Part shown: positions 49,212-60,853 of the stretch, in pieces | Position numbering within the stretch: the first letter of the stretch is position 1 | Layout: each line of letters begins with the position of its first letter | Program-made: the position numbers and the translations under genes | Assembly (NCBI GenBank): GCA_023053685.1 | Contig: JALIGW010000031.1 | Location: 7,360,263 to 7,424,262 of the forward strand | Origin: Diadophis punctatus similis | Taxonomy: Eukaryota > Chordata > Lepidosauria > Squamata > Dipsadidae | Length of the DNA: 64,000 nucleotides | Direction of reading: 5' to 3' | The notes under the pieces: generated by a model | What the model was told of the DNA's origin: nothing | The model's database searches: none | What the model saw: the letters and a program-made list of their open reading frames with translations, nothing else

Positions 49212-49825
49212 TATCAATAGATTAGTTTCGGATGAAAATACAAGTCAGTGCAATGCATCTATAGATAGATCAGTAGCCACTTTAAAAGTGTGAAAAACAA
49301 TGGGGAAAAGAAATTAGAATGCAGAAGATAAATCTAAATATATTTTATATCACCACCATTCATTGTACTCTCTATTCTCTTTCTCCAAATTTTACCACCT
49401 GGTTTACTTTTTTCATCTTCCAGTTAGACCAGCCATCTAATTAGAACCTAAACAAAAAGTAAAGATGGTTATGTTTAGAAATATAAGAGCAATTTCTTTG
49501 CCCATGAAATAAAATATTAGAATTTGAATACCTGAAGACTTTTTCAGACTGGCCCCAGCTACTCCCTAGGAAAGAATGACTCTTCACTCCATAGGTTTTA
49601 GAGAAAAGGTACTTTTACTAGAGATGCTGAATGCAGCATGGATGAGGCAAGCTCTGAGGAAAAACCATGTGAAAATCGTATATTGAAAGCAATCCCCAAT
49701 ATTGAAGAACAGTCCAATCAGGTGTTGTTCCGAAGTTTTGGGAACTCGATGCCTCAGGCGCCGGTGTAAATTCAATTCCCAGGACTGGCGTCCTTGAAGC
49801 AGATAGCTGGATTTGGCACCTCTAT
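49212..49825. other. No gene seen
   Basis: Unique-looking sequence between two mobile elements. Confidence 0.5.
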
Positions 49826-50067
49826 AGAGCTGAAGTGGTGCAGTGGTTAAATGCTGCTACTGCAGGCTGACTGCTAGTTCAGCAGTTCGGCTGTTCAAAT
49901 CTCACTAGGCTCAAGGTTGACTCAGCCTTCCATCCTTCCGAGGTCGGTAAAATGAGGACCCAGATTGTTGGGGGCAATATGCTGAACTCTGTAAACCGCT
50001 TAGAGAGGGCTGTAAAGCACTATGAAGCGGTATATAAGTAAAGTGCTATTATTGCTATTGCTATTTA
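49826..50067 (+). mobile_element. tRNA-derived SINE with L2-like tail, copy 1
   Basis: The tRNA-like head has box A (GTGGTGCAGTGGTTAAATG) and box B (TGTTCAAATCTC). The body has GACTCAGCCTTCCATCCTTC and GGTCGGTAAAATGAGGACCC. The tail is TGTAAACCGCTTAGAGAGGG ... GCGGTATATAAGT followed by GCTATT repeats, resembling a LINE-2 3' end, so L2 machinery is the probable driver. The layout is MIR-like. Confidence 0.85.
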
Positions 50068-50268
50068 TGTTAGTGGCCATACTCCCCAATTTCCCATACC
50101 ATTCTTTCACACCTCCAGCATGCTTCCCTTCCCAAATGCCACCCCAGTAATGGCAGTTGCTAGCGAGCTTCAAAGCAAGCGAAGATGAGCAGCTGACAGA
50201 CTTGCACTTTGAAGTTGACTAATTTTCCTCTACTTCTGGGAAAGAGGTTAATTCTCAGAGGCGCTCTA

Positions 50269-50510
50269 AGAGCTGAGGTGGCGCAGTGGTTAGAGTGCAG
50301 CACTGCAGGCTACTTCAGCTGACTGCTAGCTGCAGTTCAGCTGTTCAAATCTCACCGGCTCAAAGTTGACTCAGCCTTCCATCCTTCTGAGGTCGGTAAA
50401 ATGAGGACCCAGATTGTTGGGGTCAATATGTTGAACTCTGTAAACCGCTTAGAGAGGGCTGTAAAGCACTATGAAGCGGTATATAAGTCTAAGTGCTATT
50501 GCTATTGCTT
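50269..50510 (+). mobile_element. tRNA-derived SINE with L2-like tail, copy 2
   Basis: Same family as 49826-50067. It has AGAGCTGAGGTGGCGCAGTG at the start, a better box A, and the same body and (GCTATT)n end. The two copies lie about 200 bp apart in the same orientation but differ by indels in the head, so they are separate insertions rather than a tandem duplication. Confidence 0.87.
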
Positions 50511-51249
50511 TCAGTGCTTTGGATAGAATTAATTTCTGGCCTCTAGATATCATGTGTTGGCCTTATCTTGGCTAGGAGGGTGAAACTTTTCCAAAGAGGA
50601 ATTCAGCTGACAAGTTATTGAACCCAGATGTTTGTGACTAAAAGTGGTCCAGGTGAAAAGCAGTATTTTAGTTTGTCAAAAGTCTCTTTTAAAGAACACA
50701 ATGCAGAAAATCAGGCTAAGAGATCCTCCCTTCAGTGAATAAAACTAGAATTTTTATTCCTGAGATGACCTTGCCAGCCAACTACTGTTGACTGTATTTT
50801 ATGAGCTAGAAGGTACATGAAGTGTACTGACAAAGTCAGAATAATTTTGCATCTCTTATGTATCACAAAAGGGGAAAAAAGATTTTTCCTCTCATGAGAA
50901 ATTGACATTGTGGAATAATGCTTATTTGAAAGTGACTGGTAATAAATTTTTCAGAAAACACGGGCTGGTAAAGGAATCATTAGCCTCAATCAGCTATCAA
51001 GTAATGGCAGTTTTAGAACTTTTGAAATTCTACAATAGGAATATAAGTTACCTTGAAATGTTGAATGACAATACATAGACTGTGTAAACATCAGAGGTTA
51101 TAATATTAGACCCGGCCTTATGAAAATTAAGCTAGAAATTTATAATTAACAGGAAGTAAAAAAGATTTTAAAATAAATTTGGATAATATCCAAGCAATTA
51201 GGAATAGGAGTATCCTATGCTATACAATCTATAGCTCCAGGTTCTAAGG
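50511..51249. other. No gene seen; AT-rich
   Basis: No motif. Confidence 0.5.
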
Positions 51250-51514
51250 CAGGGGTGTCAAACTTGCCAGACAGGAGTGTCAAACAAACTTCCAGTAGGC
51301 CCGTTGGGCCATTTTTCACCCTCCTCAGGCTCCGGAGGCTTTCCTGAAGCCTTGGGAGGGTGAAAACGGCCGCCCCCTGCCCTCCAGAAGGCTGAAAATC
51401 AGCTGGCCAGAGTGCACATGCACGCTGGAGCTGACATAGGGCAAAGCCTCGCGTGCCGTCAGTTATGGCTCCACGTGCCACTGTGGCACGCGTGCCATAG
51501 GTTCACCATCATGG
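51250..51514 (-). mobile_element. hAT-like non-autonomous element, minus copy of family B interior
   Basis: The reverse complement of 51360-51514 matches the 26442 element in order (GGTGAACCTATGGCACGCGT, then GGCACGCGAGGC, CAGCTCCAGCGTGCATGTGC and CTCCGGAGCCTGAGGAGGGT). The left end is CAGGGGTGTCAAACTT and the right end AGGTTCACCATCATGG. The flanking 8-mers do not match, so one side is probably rearranged. The right edge directly abuts BEL/Pao sequence. Confidence 0.7.
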
Positions 51515-51529
51515 GTATAGGGAGCAGAT

Positions 51530-52615
51530 GCCTGCGGAGCTTCCTCTCCCTGTGAAGCAGTCACAGGCCCAGAAGACCTAGTAGACACACCAATCGCCCT
51601 CAAAACTGTGTTTGGATGGGCTATCTTCGGATCAGTCTGTGTCGATAGGCTGCAGGCCCCAAACCAGGTGAATGTCTATGCGACCACCATTCTCAGGAAT
51701 GGCAGAGCATCCCACTTGAAACCATGCCAAGAACACTTCACTACATCAACAGACACCCCTGTTCTAGGAGCGACAGTGTTCCAGACCAGCAAAGAAGACA
51801 ACGACTTAGGCATGTCAATAGAGGACAAACGCTTTCTGCAGCTCATGGAAAAGAAACTTAAATGGGACACTAGCGGAAGCTGGGTTGCACCGCTGCCCTT
51901 TCGCACACCCAGACAACGCCTGCCTAACAACCATGAGCAAGCTCTCTCCCGCCTCTTTAGTCTGAGATGACTCATGAACAGGAAGCCCGGAATGAAAGCT
52001 CATCTGGTGGAGTTCATGGACAAGATGATCCAGAACGGACAAGCTGAACTTGCCCCAATTCTGAGAAAGGATGAAGAATGCTGGTACCTGCCATTCTTTG
52101 GAGTGTACCACCCACAAAAGCCCAGGCAGATAAGAGTAGTCTTCGACGCAAGTGCTCAGTTCCAAAACCTTTCTTTGAACAAAGTCCTTCTTATAGGACC
52201 CGATCTTACCAACAGCCTGCTAGGTGTGCTTATTCGCTTCAGAAAAGAGGCCATAGCCTTCATGGCCGACATCCATCAGATGTTTTACTCATTCCTTGTC
52301 AGGGAAGACCACCGCAATTACTTACGTTTCCTGTGGTTCAGCGACGAACAGCACGATCAGCGGATCACAGAGTATAGAATGTGAGTGCATGTCTTTGGAA
52401 ATGGTTCTTCTCCTGCATTCGCCAACTATGGCCTACAACATACTGCTCACATAGGCAAGGCCAAATACGGTGCAGATGCTTCGTGGAGTGAGACTTCTAC
52501 GTCGATGATGGTCTAAAATCTGTACCTACTCCAACAGAAGCCATAGACCTATTAAAGAGAACACGCCAGATGCTAGTGGTAGCCAACCTCAAGCTGCACA
52601 AAATAGCATCCAATA
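51530..52615 (+). pseudogene. BEL/Pao pol: linker and reverse transcriptase
   Basis: It begins in the protease-RT linker (TVFGWAIFGSVC) and continues into the Pao-type polymerase (RQIRVVFDASAQFQNLSLNK, VLLIGPDLTNSLLGVLIRFR, FMADIHQMFYSFLVREDHRN, YLRFLWFSDE). TGA stops lie at 51968-51970 and 52382-52384. The catalytic YVDD box (52498-52509) lies in a shifted frame between two compensating indels near 52480 and 52615, with a further TGA at 52489-52491. The enzyme is dead. Confidence 0.9.
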
Positions 52616-53983
52616 GTGCTAAAAGCCTTCAATCCTGAAGACTACACCAAAGGATTAGAAGTCCTCGATTTTGGCACTGACACCTCTCTTGTCCAACGGA
52701 GTCTCGGTCTGTGTTGGGACTTGAAGAAGGACATCTTTACCTTCAGAGTCCCAGCTCAGAAGACCGTCTTCACAAGAAGAGGAGTTCTATCAACAGTGAA
52801 CAGTCTTTTCGACCCTCTAGGGTTTGCTGCACCCATAGCTATCCAAGGAAGGTTCCTTCTATGGACGCTCTCCCAAAGCACCAAAGATTGGGACGAGCCA
52901 CTTCCGATAGAGCAGAAACAAAAAGGGGAGTCTTGGCGTGCCTTCCTGAGTAGTCTTCAAAGCATCAGTGTACAACGCACATATGTTCCCATCTCATCCG
53001 CCTCCATGATGAAAAAAGAGCTGCATGTCTTCTCCGATGCGTCCAGGCAGGCAATAGCAGCAGTGGCATACATCAGAGTCTACGGCAGGGAGGGCGATAT
53101 TTACGTCGGCTTCGTCATGGGGAAGGCGAAGCTAGCATCACAACAAGGTCACACCATACCAAGATTGGAGCTCTGCGGCGCTGTACTGGCCATAGAACTC
53201 GCAGATTTCATAACCAAAACAATAGACCTTAACTACAACCCGCTACCTTCTACACAGATAGCAAGGTGGTGCTACATTCACAACCAGACAAGACATTTTT
53301 ATCTCTCTGTGGCCAATAGAGTGGACAGGATCAGAAAGTCTTCAAGTCCAGAGCAGTGGCGTTTTGTGCCAACAGATCTGAACCCGGCGGATCATGCTAC
53401 ACAGTCGGTCCCTGCATCCCAATTGACAGAATCGAACTGGCTAAAGGGTCCCAAGTTTCTAGTCCACCTGCATAGTCCCACGCCACAGAGACCAGAACAC
53501 CATGACCTTATAGACCCAGATCAAGATGACGACGTTCGACCTCAAGCGCTTGGCAAACCACTTATACAGGGTGAAGATATAGCCATCCTTATCACCTGTT
53601 CGGCGACCACAATCAAAGAAACAGGAAAATGACACCTCAACCATGACCTAGAACCACTCACCTTCGAAAACTTCTCTAATTGGAAATCTCTCGTATGGGG
53701 TGTGGCAGTGTTCATACGCTTCCTGAGTCACAGAGCAACTTCACAGATAAGCGTTCCAGAAAGCCGCATCCAAGCAGAGAGAGGGATCCTATGGAGTGTT
53801 CAACGAAATGTCTACTCCGTGGAATTCGAACACCTAAAAGCTAAAAAGCCTATTCCAAGATCCAGCCCACTTCTGACACTAAACCCATATCTTGACAGCC
53901 ACGACGTGCTGCAAGTAGGGGGGCAGCTGGATAAGGCTGATATAGACTTAAACACTAAACATCCTATCATCCTTCCTGCTTGA
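52616..53983 (+). pseudogene. BEL/Pao pol: connection, RNase H, linker to integrase
   Basis: It returns to the original frame. It has GVLSTVNSLFDPLGFAAPIA, a Pao-family signature after the polymerase. RNase H begins at KELHVFSDASRQAIAAVAYI (catalytic Asp), with LELCGAVLAIELADFITKTI carrying the Glu, then WRFVPTDLNPADHATQSVPA with the last Asp. TGA stops are at 53630-53632 and 53981-53983. The part from 53702 reads AVFIRFLSHRATSQISVPES and DSHDVLQVGGQLDKADI, the integrase lead-in. Confidence 0.9.
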
Positions 53984-55150
53984 CACCATGTGACAAACCT
54001 GTTAGTCCAACACCGCCATGAAACCATCCACCATCAAGGCCAACACTTCACAGAGGGAGCCGTTTGAGCCGCCGGATTCTGGATTGTGAGAGCCAGGAAG
54101 CTCATCTCAACTGTCTTACATAAGTGCCTGCACTGCCACAAACAACGAGGTAGGATGCAACATCAGCTGATGGCTGACCTGCCACCTGAGCATCTCAGTA
54201 CCGAACCACCCTTTACCTACGTAGGCCTAGACGTCTTTGGCCCATGGTTAGTGACTGCCCATCGGACCAGAGGTGGTCAAGCTCACAACAAATGTTGGGC
54301 CGTCCTTTTTACATGTCTTAGCATTCGAGCCGTCCACATCGAAGTCATCGAATCTATGGACAGTTCCTCCTTCATTAATGCTCTAAGAAGGTTCCAAGCC
54401 CACAGGGGCCCAGTCAAAGCATTTAGATCTGACCGCGGAACAAACTTTGTAGGAGCCTGCAAAGAACTACAGATCGATGAGAGCACTCACTTCAACCCAG
54501 CAATTGATAGCTATCTGAAGACCCAAAGCTGTGAATAAACATTTAACCCTCCTCATGCAGCCCATATGGGAGGAGCATGGGAAAGAATTGACTCCATGTT
54601 GACAAAAGTACCCACGCTGATGCATGAGGTCCTTACCACCCTCATGGCAGAAGTATCTGCTATCATCAACACTTGACCTTTGGGTCCAATCTCTTCGGAT
54701 CCTGAGAATCCAACTATCCTTTCACCAGCCACCTTGTTAACACAAAAGACAGGTGAATAGCCAGCACCAGAAGGGACCTTCGTTCCCAAGGACAGATATA
54801 AGCAACAGTGGAGACAAGTTCAACTGCTGGCCAACACCTTCTGGAAGCACTGGAAGCAAGAATACATGACTACCCTTCAGGTTCGCCACAAATGGGAGAC
54901 CACAGAGCCGAATCTTGAAGAAAGAGACCTTGTCCTGTTGAGAGACAAGGACGCACCTTGAAACTCTTGGCCCATGGCACTTGTACACCAAGTTCTACCC
55001 AACTCTGATGGACTAGTTCGCCCAGTAGAAGTTCAAGTCGCGAAGCTGCAAGACCCATGCCATGACTCAAAGACTTTCGTCAAGAAGCTCTACACCAGAC
55101 CAGTCACTGACCGAGTCTTGCTGAGAAGGAAGATCGAACTTCAAGATTGA
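53984..55150 (+). pseudogene. BEL/Pao integrase and C-terminal domain
   Basis: The integrase zinc region (HHVTNLL, then CLHCHKQRGRMQ) precedes the catalytic core: YVGLDVFGPW (first Asp), FRSDRGTNFVGACKEL (second Asp), then after a TAA at 54536-54538 the AHMGGAWERIDS segment with the Glu. The C-terminal domain shows VRHKWETTEPNLEERDLVLL, NSWPMALVHQVLP and DGLVRPVEVQVAK. TGA stops lie at 54065-54067, 54674-54676, 54754-54756 and 54959-54961. The end of pol is at about 55150. Confidence 0.9.
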
Positions 55151-55388
55151 ACCTCAAGCTTTGCATGCCTTGTATCTACCTCAATGTTTGCATTGTTTGA
55201 TGGATGATACTTTGCATTGTTTGATGATATACCTTGTATATTTTAGTCACTTAGATAGTTAAGTTACACTGTTTATGCTATGCTTTGTTTATTTTAGTCA
55301 GATAGTTAAGTTACATTATTTAGGCTATACTTTGTTTACTTCTTTATTCATTAGTTAGTAGTGGAATTTTATAATTCCAGGCGGGGAG

Positions 55389-55769
55389 TGTGCTGTCACC
55401 ATAGACAGAGATAGCTTGATTTAAGGGATGTTTCTTTAAGACATTGCATTAGGGGAAATGTAGTCAGATTGCACTCTGGGTAATGTAGTCCATGACATGT
55501 GACCACATCTGTGTATTCTTATTGGCTCTCACCTGGGATGAGGGGTAATTGGGAGAGCACACCAGTTGGTCCTTTATCCTTCATTGAGTTAGCATCATGT
55601 AGCATGCCGGGGACAATTCAATCTCTTTTACCTGCATGACGGAACAGATTATACTGCAGAGGAATCTCTCTACAATAATTGTAAGTTATTGATTGGGAAT
55701 GCCTGCTAATAAAGTGATCTGATTGATTTCATCATGTCGAGTTAATCTTCTCCCGGCTCGAACAGCACA
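55389..55769 (+). repeat. 3' LTR of BEL/Pao element
   Basis: The ends are inverted, TGTGCTGT and ACAGCACA. It has an AATAAA poly(A) signal at about 55708. It is 381 bp. It is followed directly by the last bases of a CR1 3' end. Confidence 0.88.
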
Positions 55770-55840
55770 GAGGGGGTTGGATTAAAAGACCTCCAAGCTC
55801 CCTTCCAACTCTTATTCTATTATTCTGTAATTGTTTTATG
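55770..55840 (+). mobile_element. CR1 LINE 3' terminus fragment
   Basis: GGGGGTTGGATTAAAAGACC, CTCCAAGCTCCCTTCCAACT and CTTATTCTATTATTCTG match the CR1 3' end (compare 835-890). Its upstream part is absent, so the BEL element may have inserted here. Confidence 0.7.
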
Positions 55841-56010
55841 TAATGAATTTGAAGAAATCTTGATACATATGTTATGGACATGTTCTCTTCTAATTCCATA
55901 TTGATGAAATATGGATGCACAGATATGACTGCATCAGATTTTTCAAAATTAGCTGAGTGCTAATGTGTCAATATTTTGTTAAAATTATATTCCCCCAAAT
56001 ATGGAATATA

Positions 56011-56106
56011 GATTCATACAATGAACATAGTTTCATACAATGAACATAGTTTCATACAATGAATATAGATTCATACAATGAACATACTGTAGTTTCATAC
56101 AATGAA
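56011..56106. repeat. Short minisatellite, about 19-bp unit
   Basis: Five units of GATTCATACAATGAACATA with small changes. Confidence 0.9.
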
Positions 56107-56835
56107 GAACTTCAATTTATTGTCTCAGATTGTGGCAAAGGTGGTGTTTATGGAAGATTGTGTATATTCCCAACTTTAAATGTTGGCTTAATGACATTGC
56201 TCAACTTTCAGCCTTTTGAATTAACTGAGAGACAAAAAAAAGTCCATACATTTATTGTTTAAAAACTGAATCACTACTTGGAAGAAAAATATAAACAAAA
56301 TAATGTGATCTTAGTAATTGATGTATGTATGTTCGGGCCATTCTATTTTTAAGTGGACTTTTATGTACTTGCATACATACTTAGGAAAAGAGATGTTAGA
56401 CAGTTAGATATTTTGCTTTCTTAGTTTGCTTTTTTGTTTAGTATAAGATTTTTTTAAAAAAAGTTTTTGATTTTTTTTCTTTTTGTAGGCAGTTCACTAG
56501 AACATTTCACTTTTTCTTTTTGTTTCACTTATTTTTCATGATATAAATTTAATATAAAATATTAATATCTCATAGTATTGGTTTGTTTTATTTAATATTA
56601 TAATTAACATTGCTGATCTCCAAGGGAAATAGCATTGTTTAGAAATAGCAAATTTAAATAAATAAATCATTTTTAAAGTTTAATTTTTTTAAAAAAACAA
56701 CAACTAGATGTGTTCATGAAATATTCTAGTCAAACCTATTCCCTATGTGGAAGGTAATGTCATGCATGATGACTTGCACACCTCATAGTCATAAAGAAAA
56801 GCATAAATATAAAAAGGAACAGATAAACTGAAATC
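56107..56835. other. No gene seen; very AT-rich
   Basis: T-rich runs and no motif-bearing frame. Confidence 0.5.
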
Positions 56836-58815
56836 ACTTAATGACCCAAGATCTAGAAAATGAGTTATCAATTGCCCCACAGGATAATGAAATTTTGGAG
56901 GAAGTGAATGTAATCAAACATAATATAAATCTGATTTCTCAGGAAGATCTGGCACAGAAAATTAAAATGTCAAAACAAAATTATTTCGAATTTGCTAATA
57001 AACTGGGGAGATGGCTAGCTCATAAATTGAAGAAAGAAAAGATGGACAGACAAATTGATCAATTGAGAGGTGAGAATGGGGTGTTATATCTTAAATCAGA
57101 GGAAAAGAAAACCATAGTGTGAAATTTTTATACAGAATTATATAAAAAAGTGAATATTAGTCCTGAAGAAATCAAGGAGTATATGGAGGAACTTTTATTG
57201 CCAGCCTTATCGGAAGAGGATAGGATTATTTTAAACAAAAACATAACAATTGCAGAAATTAGAAAGGCCATCTCCAAACAACAAAATAACAAAATGCCAG
57301 GCCCAGATGGTATACCTTCAGAATTTTATAAAAAATTTCAACAACAACTAGAGAAATTAATGCTAGAGGTTTATAATGGGGAAATGGAAGAAGCCAAAAT
57401 TCCTGAGTCTTGGAAAGAGGCGTAAGAAAGAAGAAGCAGACAAACAACAAATAAAAAATTACAGACCAATTTCATTATTAAATACTGACTATAAGATATT
57501 AGCTTCCATTATGGCAGAAAGACTCAAACCAATATTAAATAAGTTAATACATTCCGACCAGAATGGATTTCTGCCAAATAGACAAATTAGCCACAATACA
57601 AGAATCATACTGGACGTTCTTGAGTACTACAACATATATATAGAAAAACAATTGGCATTAATCTTTATCGATGCCCAGAAAGGCTTCGATAATTTTGATT
57701 GGAGGTTCTTCTTAGCCCAGTTTGAGAGGATGAACTTTGGCGTTAAATTTTTAAATTTGATTAAAGCAATCTATAAAGAGCAATCAGCCAAAGTCCTAGT
57801 TAATAGTGATTTGACGGAGAAAGTAAACATTCAGAAAGGAGTTCGCCAAGGATGCCCCTTATCTCCATTATTATTTATTCTGGCTTTAGAAATTCTTTTG
57901 AGGCGTGTAAGACAAAACCACAATATAAAAGGCTTAAAAATTAAAAAGGAGGACTACAAGGTGCAGGCCTTTGCAGATGACATGACCTATATCCTGGAAG
58001 ATCCCCTAATGTTGGGCCCAATATTAATCGAAGACATAGAAAAATTTGGAAAGGTGGCAGGAATAAAAATTAATAAAGAAAAAACAAAAATAATAACGAA
58101 AAACTTAACTGAAAAACAAAATAGGACTTTGAAAATGATACTGGGAATAAAAAAAGTAAAATATTTAGGGTTATGGTTAACCGCCAAATGTAGTACCATC
58201 AAAGAAGACAAGTGCACAAAATTAAATCAAAAAATACAAAAAGAGTTGCAGAGTTGAACTAAATTACAATTATCATTATTGGGTAGAATTGCAGTCATTA
58301 AAATGAATGTTCTACCCAAGCTATTATTCCTATTTCAAATCGCACCGATAAAACTTAAAAAGAACTTTTTCAAGGAATTAAATAATATGGTCCGTAAATT
58401 TATTTGGTCAAAGAAAAAAGCCAGAATTAAAATTCAGACACTATACGACCGTAGGATCAATGGTGGATTTGGACTCCCGGATTGGGAAAGTTATTATAAT
58501 GCGGCTGCATTGAATTGGATTAAGGAATGGGTTCTATTACGAAATAGAAGGATTTTAACACTGGAAGGCTTTAATCTTCAAGCAGGATGGCATGCATTCC
58601 TGTGGGGAGGGAAACATAAGGCACACGCGTACTTTCAGAGACATTACATATGGGGTCCCTTATTAGAAACTTGGCTTAACGTTAAAAATGATTATTATAA
58701 AAAAATTCCCAAATGGCTATCAACGTCTGAAGCCATTATACACCCAAATTTTATAGACAAGAACAAAACTACCCATTTCGTTGATAGGGAGAATTTCGAT
58801 AATTAAGATGTCAAT
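56836..58815 (+). mobile_element. L1 LINE fragment 1 with complete reverse transcriptase
   Basis: Carries ORF2 from just before the polymerase to beyond the thumb. Breaks: TGA at about 57120, a frame change near 57420, and TGA at about 58255, after which the frame continues to 58806. It lacks endonuclease and the 3' end. Coding detail is given in the next entry. Confidence 0.88.
57150..58806 (+). pseudogene. L1 ORF2 reverse transcriptase (broken)
   Basis: Motifs in order: NKMPGPDGIPSEFYKKF, then after a frame change NYRPISLLNTDYKILASIMA, LIHSDQNGFLPNRQI, LIFIDAQKGFDNFDWRF (first catalytic Asp), KGVRQGCPLSPLLFILALEI and FADDMTY (catalytic Asp pair). Post-polymerase segments follow: KKVKYLGLWLTAK, then GRIAVIKMNVLPKLLFLFQ and GGFGLPDWESYYNAAAL. 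The polymerase active site is intact but stops and a frame change separate the parts. Confidence 0.88.
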
Positions 58816-58838
58816 ACTTTAAAAAATACTGTATCTGT

Positions 58839-60500
58839 ATATCAGTATAACTATGAACCATTATGGCAAAAATACAGAAAGATTTGGAAAACTGGAAAAA
58901 ATTACAACTGTCTTTGCTGGGTAGGATAGCCATAGTAAAAATGAATGTTTTACCAAAGTTTTTATTTCTTTTTCAAATGATTCCTATACTTAAAAAAGAT
59001 GATAACTTGAAGGAATGGCAGAAGGGTATTAATAAATTTATCTGGGCTGGGAAGAAACCGAGAGTAAATCAGAAAATAATGCAAGATACATGAGAAAGGG
59101 GAGGATTAAAACTGCCTAATTTAAAATTGTATTATGATGCAGCTACCCTCTCAGCAATTACCGATTGGATTAATTTGACGGAAGACAGGATATTAAATAT
59201 AGAAGGGTATGGTTTGATCTATGGATGGCATGCTTATTTAGTGTACAATAAAAAAGTAGATAAAGCGTTCAAGAGTCATATATTAAGAAATGCTTTATTG
59301 CGTGTCTGGAAAAAGTACCAATGTAAATTAAATGATAAGTTACCTATATGGACAGTACCCAGACACGTGATAGAGAATATAAATTTAGAGCAAAAGATAG
59401 ATAAGATTACATATAAAGAGCTTCTTTATGAAGAAGGAATTAGATTACAACTAAAATCAATGGAGCAATTAAGAGAAGAAGGAATAATTAGGACTTGGTT
59501 TCAATATGGGCAACTGCAGGCCAGATGGAAAGAGGACTTAAAAACTGGCATCCTGCAGCAAGATGATAATTTGATAATTCAAATAAAAAATAAAGGTCCA
59601 ATGCACATAAAGAGATTACATAATGTGTTAGTGGAACTAGACTCGAAAACAGCTAGTTAAGGATTGTATGATAAAATGGGCGCAAAATATAGGCGAACCT
59701 ATAATAATGGAAACATGGGAGAATATATTGGTTAGAAATGTAAAATTTACACAAGCTCAAAATTTAAGAGAAAACTTTTACAAAATGTTCTATAGATGGC
59801 ATCTAGACCCAAATAAACTAGCTCGTATGTATCCAAATTTACAACCTAAATGTTGGAGATGTGAATGTGAAGATGCTACTTATTTTCATATATGGTGGAC
59901 TTGTAAGAAAATTAAGGCTTTTTGGATTAAAATATGGTGGATCATTCAAAATATTTTAAAGAAAAAAATTAAGTTTACACCACAGTTTTTCTTGCTGGGA
60001 ATAATTATGGATTGTACTGTAATAGAGATTAAACTGGTTCTGAATTTGATAATGGCTGCCAGTTGCTAGTAGCACAGTATTGGAAGAAAGAAGATATACC
60101 TACTATTGAGGAATGGACATTAAAAGTTGCACATCTGGCAGAAATGGCAAAAATCTCATCATATTTAAAAGATCATTCAAATGAGAGATATATTGGAATG
60201 GAGTAGATGGACTGATTATATTCAAAAGAGTATCAAATTAAGAAGATATATATATAGCTTAATAATGATATATATTAAGAATTTTAGAATGTGTTTAAAA
60301 GGTCTTAAACAATGAGGAGTTAAAAATTAGAGAAATTTTGAACTTTTAACTTGATAGTATATTTTAAGTTTATGTTTATTGAAGATTATATCCTGTGCTT
60401 TTTCTGGGAAGTCGGGGGGGAGGGGGGAGATTGGGGGGAAGTGGGGGAGAAAAAGAGAAAAATGTTTGTACTTTGTACTAATAAAACTTTTTGAATAAAA
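58839..60500 (+). mobile_element. L1 LINE fragment 2, 5' truncated, with 17-bp TSD and poly(A)
   Basis: Inserted between L1 fragments 1 and 3. The flanks AAAAATACTGTATCTGT (58822-58838) and AAAAATACTGTACCTGT (60501-60517) form a 17-bp duplication with one difference. It encodes the second half of ORF2 with two or three stops. The 3' untranslated region has a G-rich tract (60416-60450) and ends AATAAAACTTTTTGAATAAA. It belongs to the same subfamily as the minus-strand copy at 34080-34690. Confidence 0.88.
58863..60069 (+). pseudogene. L1 ORF2 C-terminal half (broken)
   Basis: It starts at the post-polymerase region (MAKIQKDLENWKKLQLSLLG, AIVKMNVLPKFLFLFQM) and ends with the Cys-rich motif CWRCECEDATYFHIWWTC. 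Stops at about 59091 and 59658 interrupt it. The frame at 59127-59660 is otherwise open. Confidence 0.85.
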
Positions 60501-60517
60501 AAAAATACTGTACCTGT

Positions 60518-60650
60518 TCCAAATGATACCAATTAAACTAGATAGAAAATATTTCGAAAGCTTAAACAAAATGATATCGAAATTCATTTGGGCAGGGAAA
60601 AAGGCAAGAATTAGATTAAAACACCTACAGGACAATAAAGAGCAAGGGGG
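60518..60650 (+). mobile_element. L1 LINE fragment 3, cut by Ty3/gypsy insertion
   Basis: Encodes LFQMIPIKLDRKYFESLNKM followed by KFIWAGKKARIRLKHLQDN, matching 58330-58450 of fragment 1. It ends abruptly at the gypsy LTR (60651). Confidence 0.8.
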
Positions 60651-60793
60651 TGTTATGGGGTTGTGTTTGCTTTTAATCTTTATCTCTATGTGCCTCTATG
60701 AGGTGTTTCCGGTTCCTGGGTGTTGTCTTTGAAGATGCTTTATAAGCTTCGTTAGTTTGTTTTTAGCTCGTTAATAAAAGCTTATCTGAAACA
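60651..60793 (+). repeat. 5' LTR of Mag-like gypsy element (short)
   Basis: TGTTATGGGG ... CTGAAACA, 143 bp. It contains a TATA-like CTTTATAAGC and an AATAAA near its end. TGGTGTCAGAAGTGG follows at once as a primer-binding site. Confidence 0.85.
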
Positions 60794-60853
60794 TGGTGTC
60801 AGAAGTGGTTTGGCCTTGAAAAGTGGAGCGTCTGAAGTAAGAAATATAGCACC

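Larger units (their letters stand above)
51518..55769 (+). mobile_element. BEL/Pao LTR retrotransposon, 5' truncated
   Basis: Carries pol from the protease-RT linker to the C-terminus, then an AT-rich 3' region, a short polypurine tract (GGCGGGGAG at 55380-55388) and a 3' LTR (55389-55769). The 5' LTR, gag and most of protease are missing; the truncation point is the hAT-like element at 51250-51514. Nearly all of pol stays in one reading frame but with nine or more stop codons, mostly TGA. Confidence 0.92.

Noticed and set aside
56011..56106. Short direct repeats, array-like
   Set aside because: The units are contiguous 19-bp copies without spacers, a simple minisatellite.
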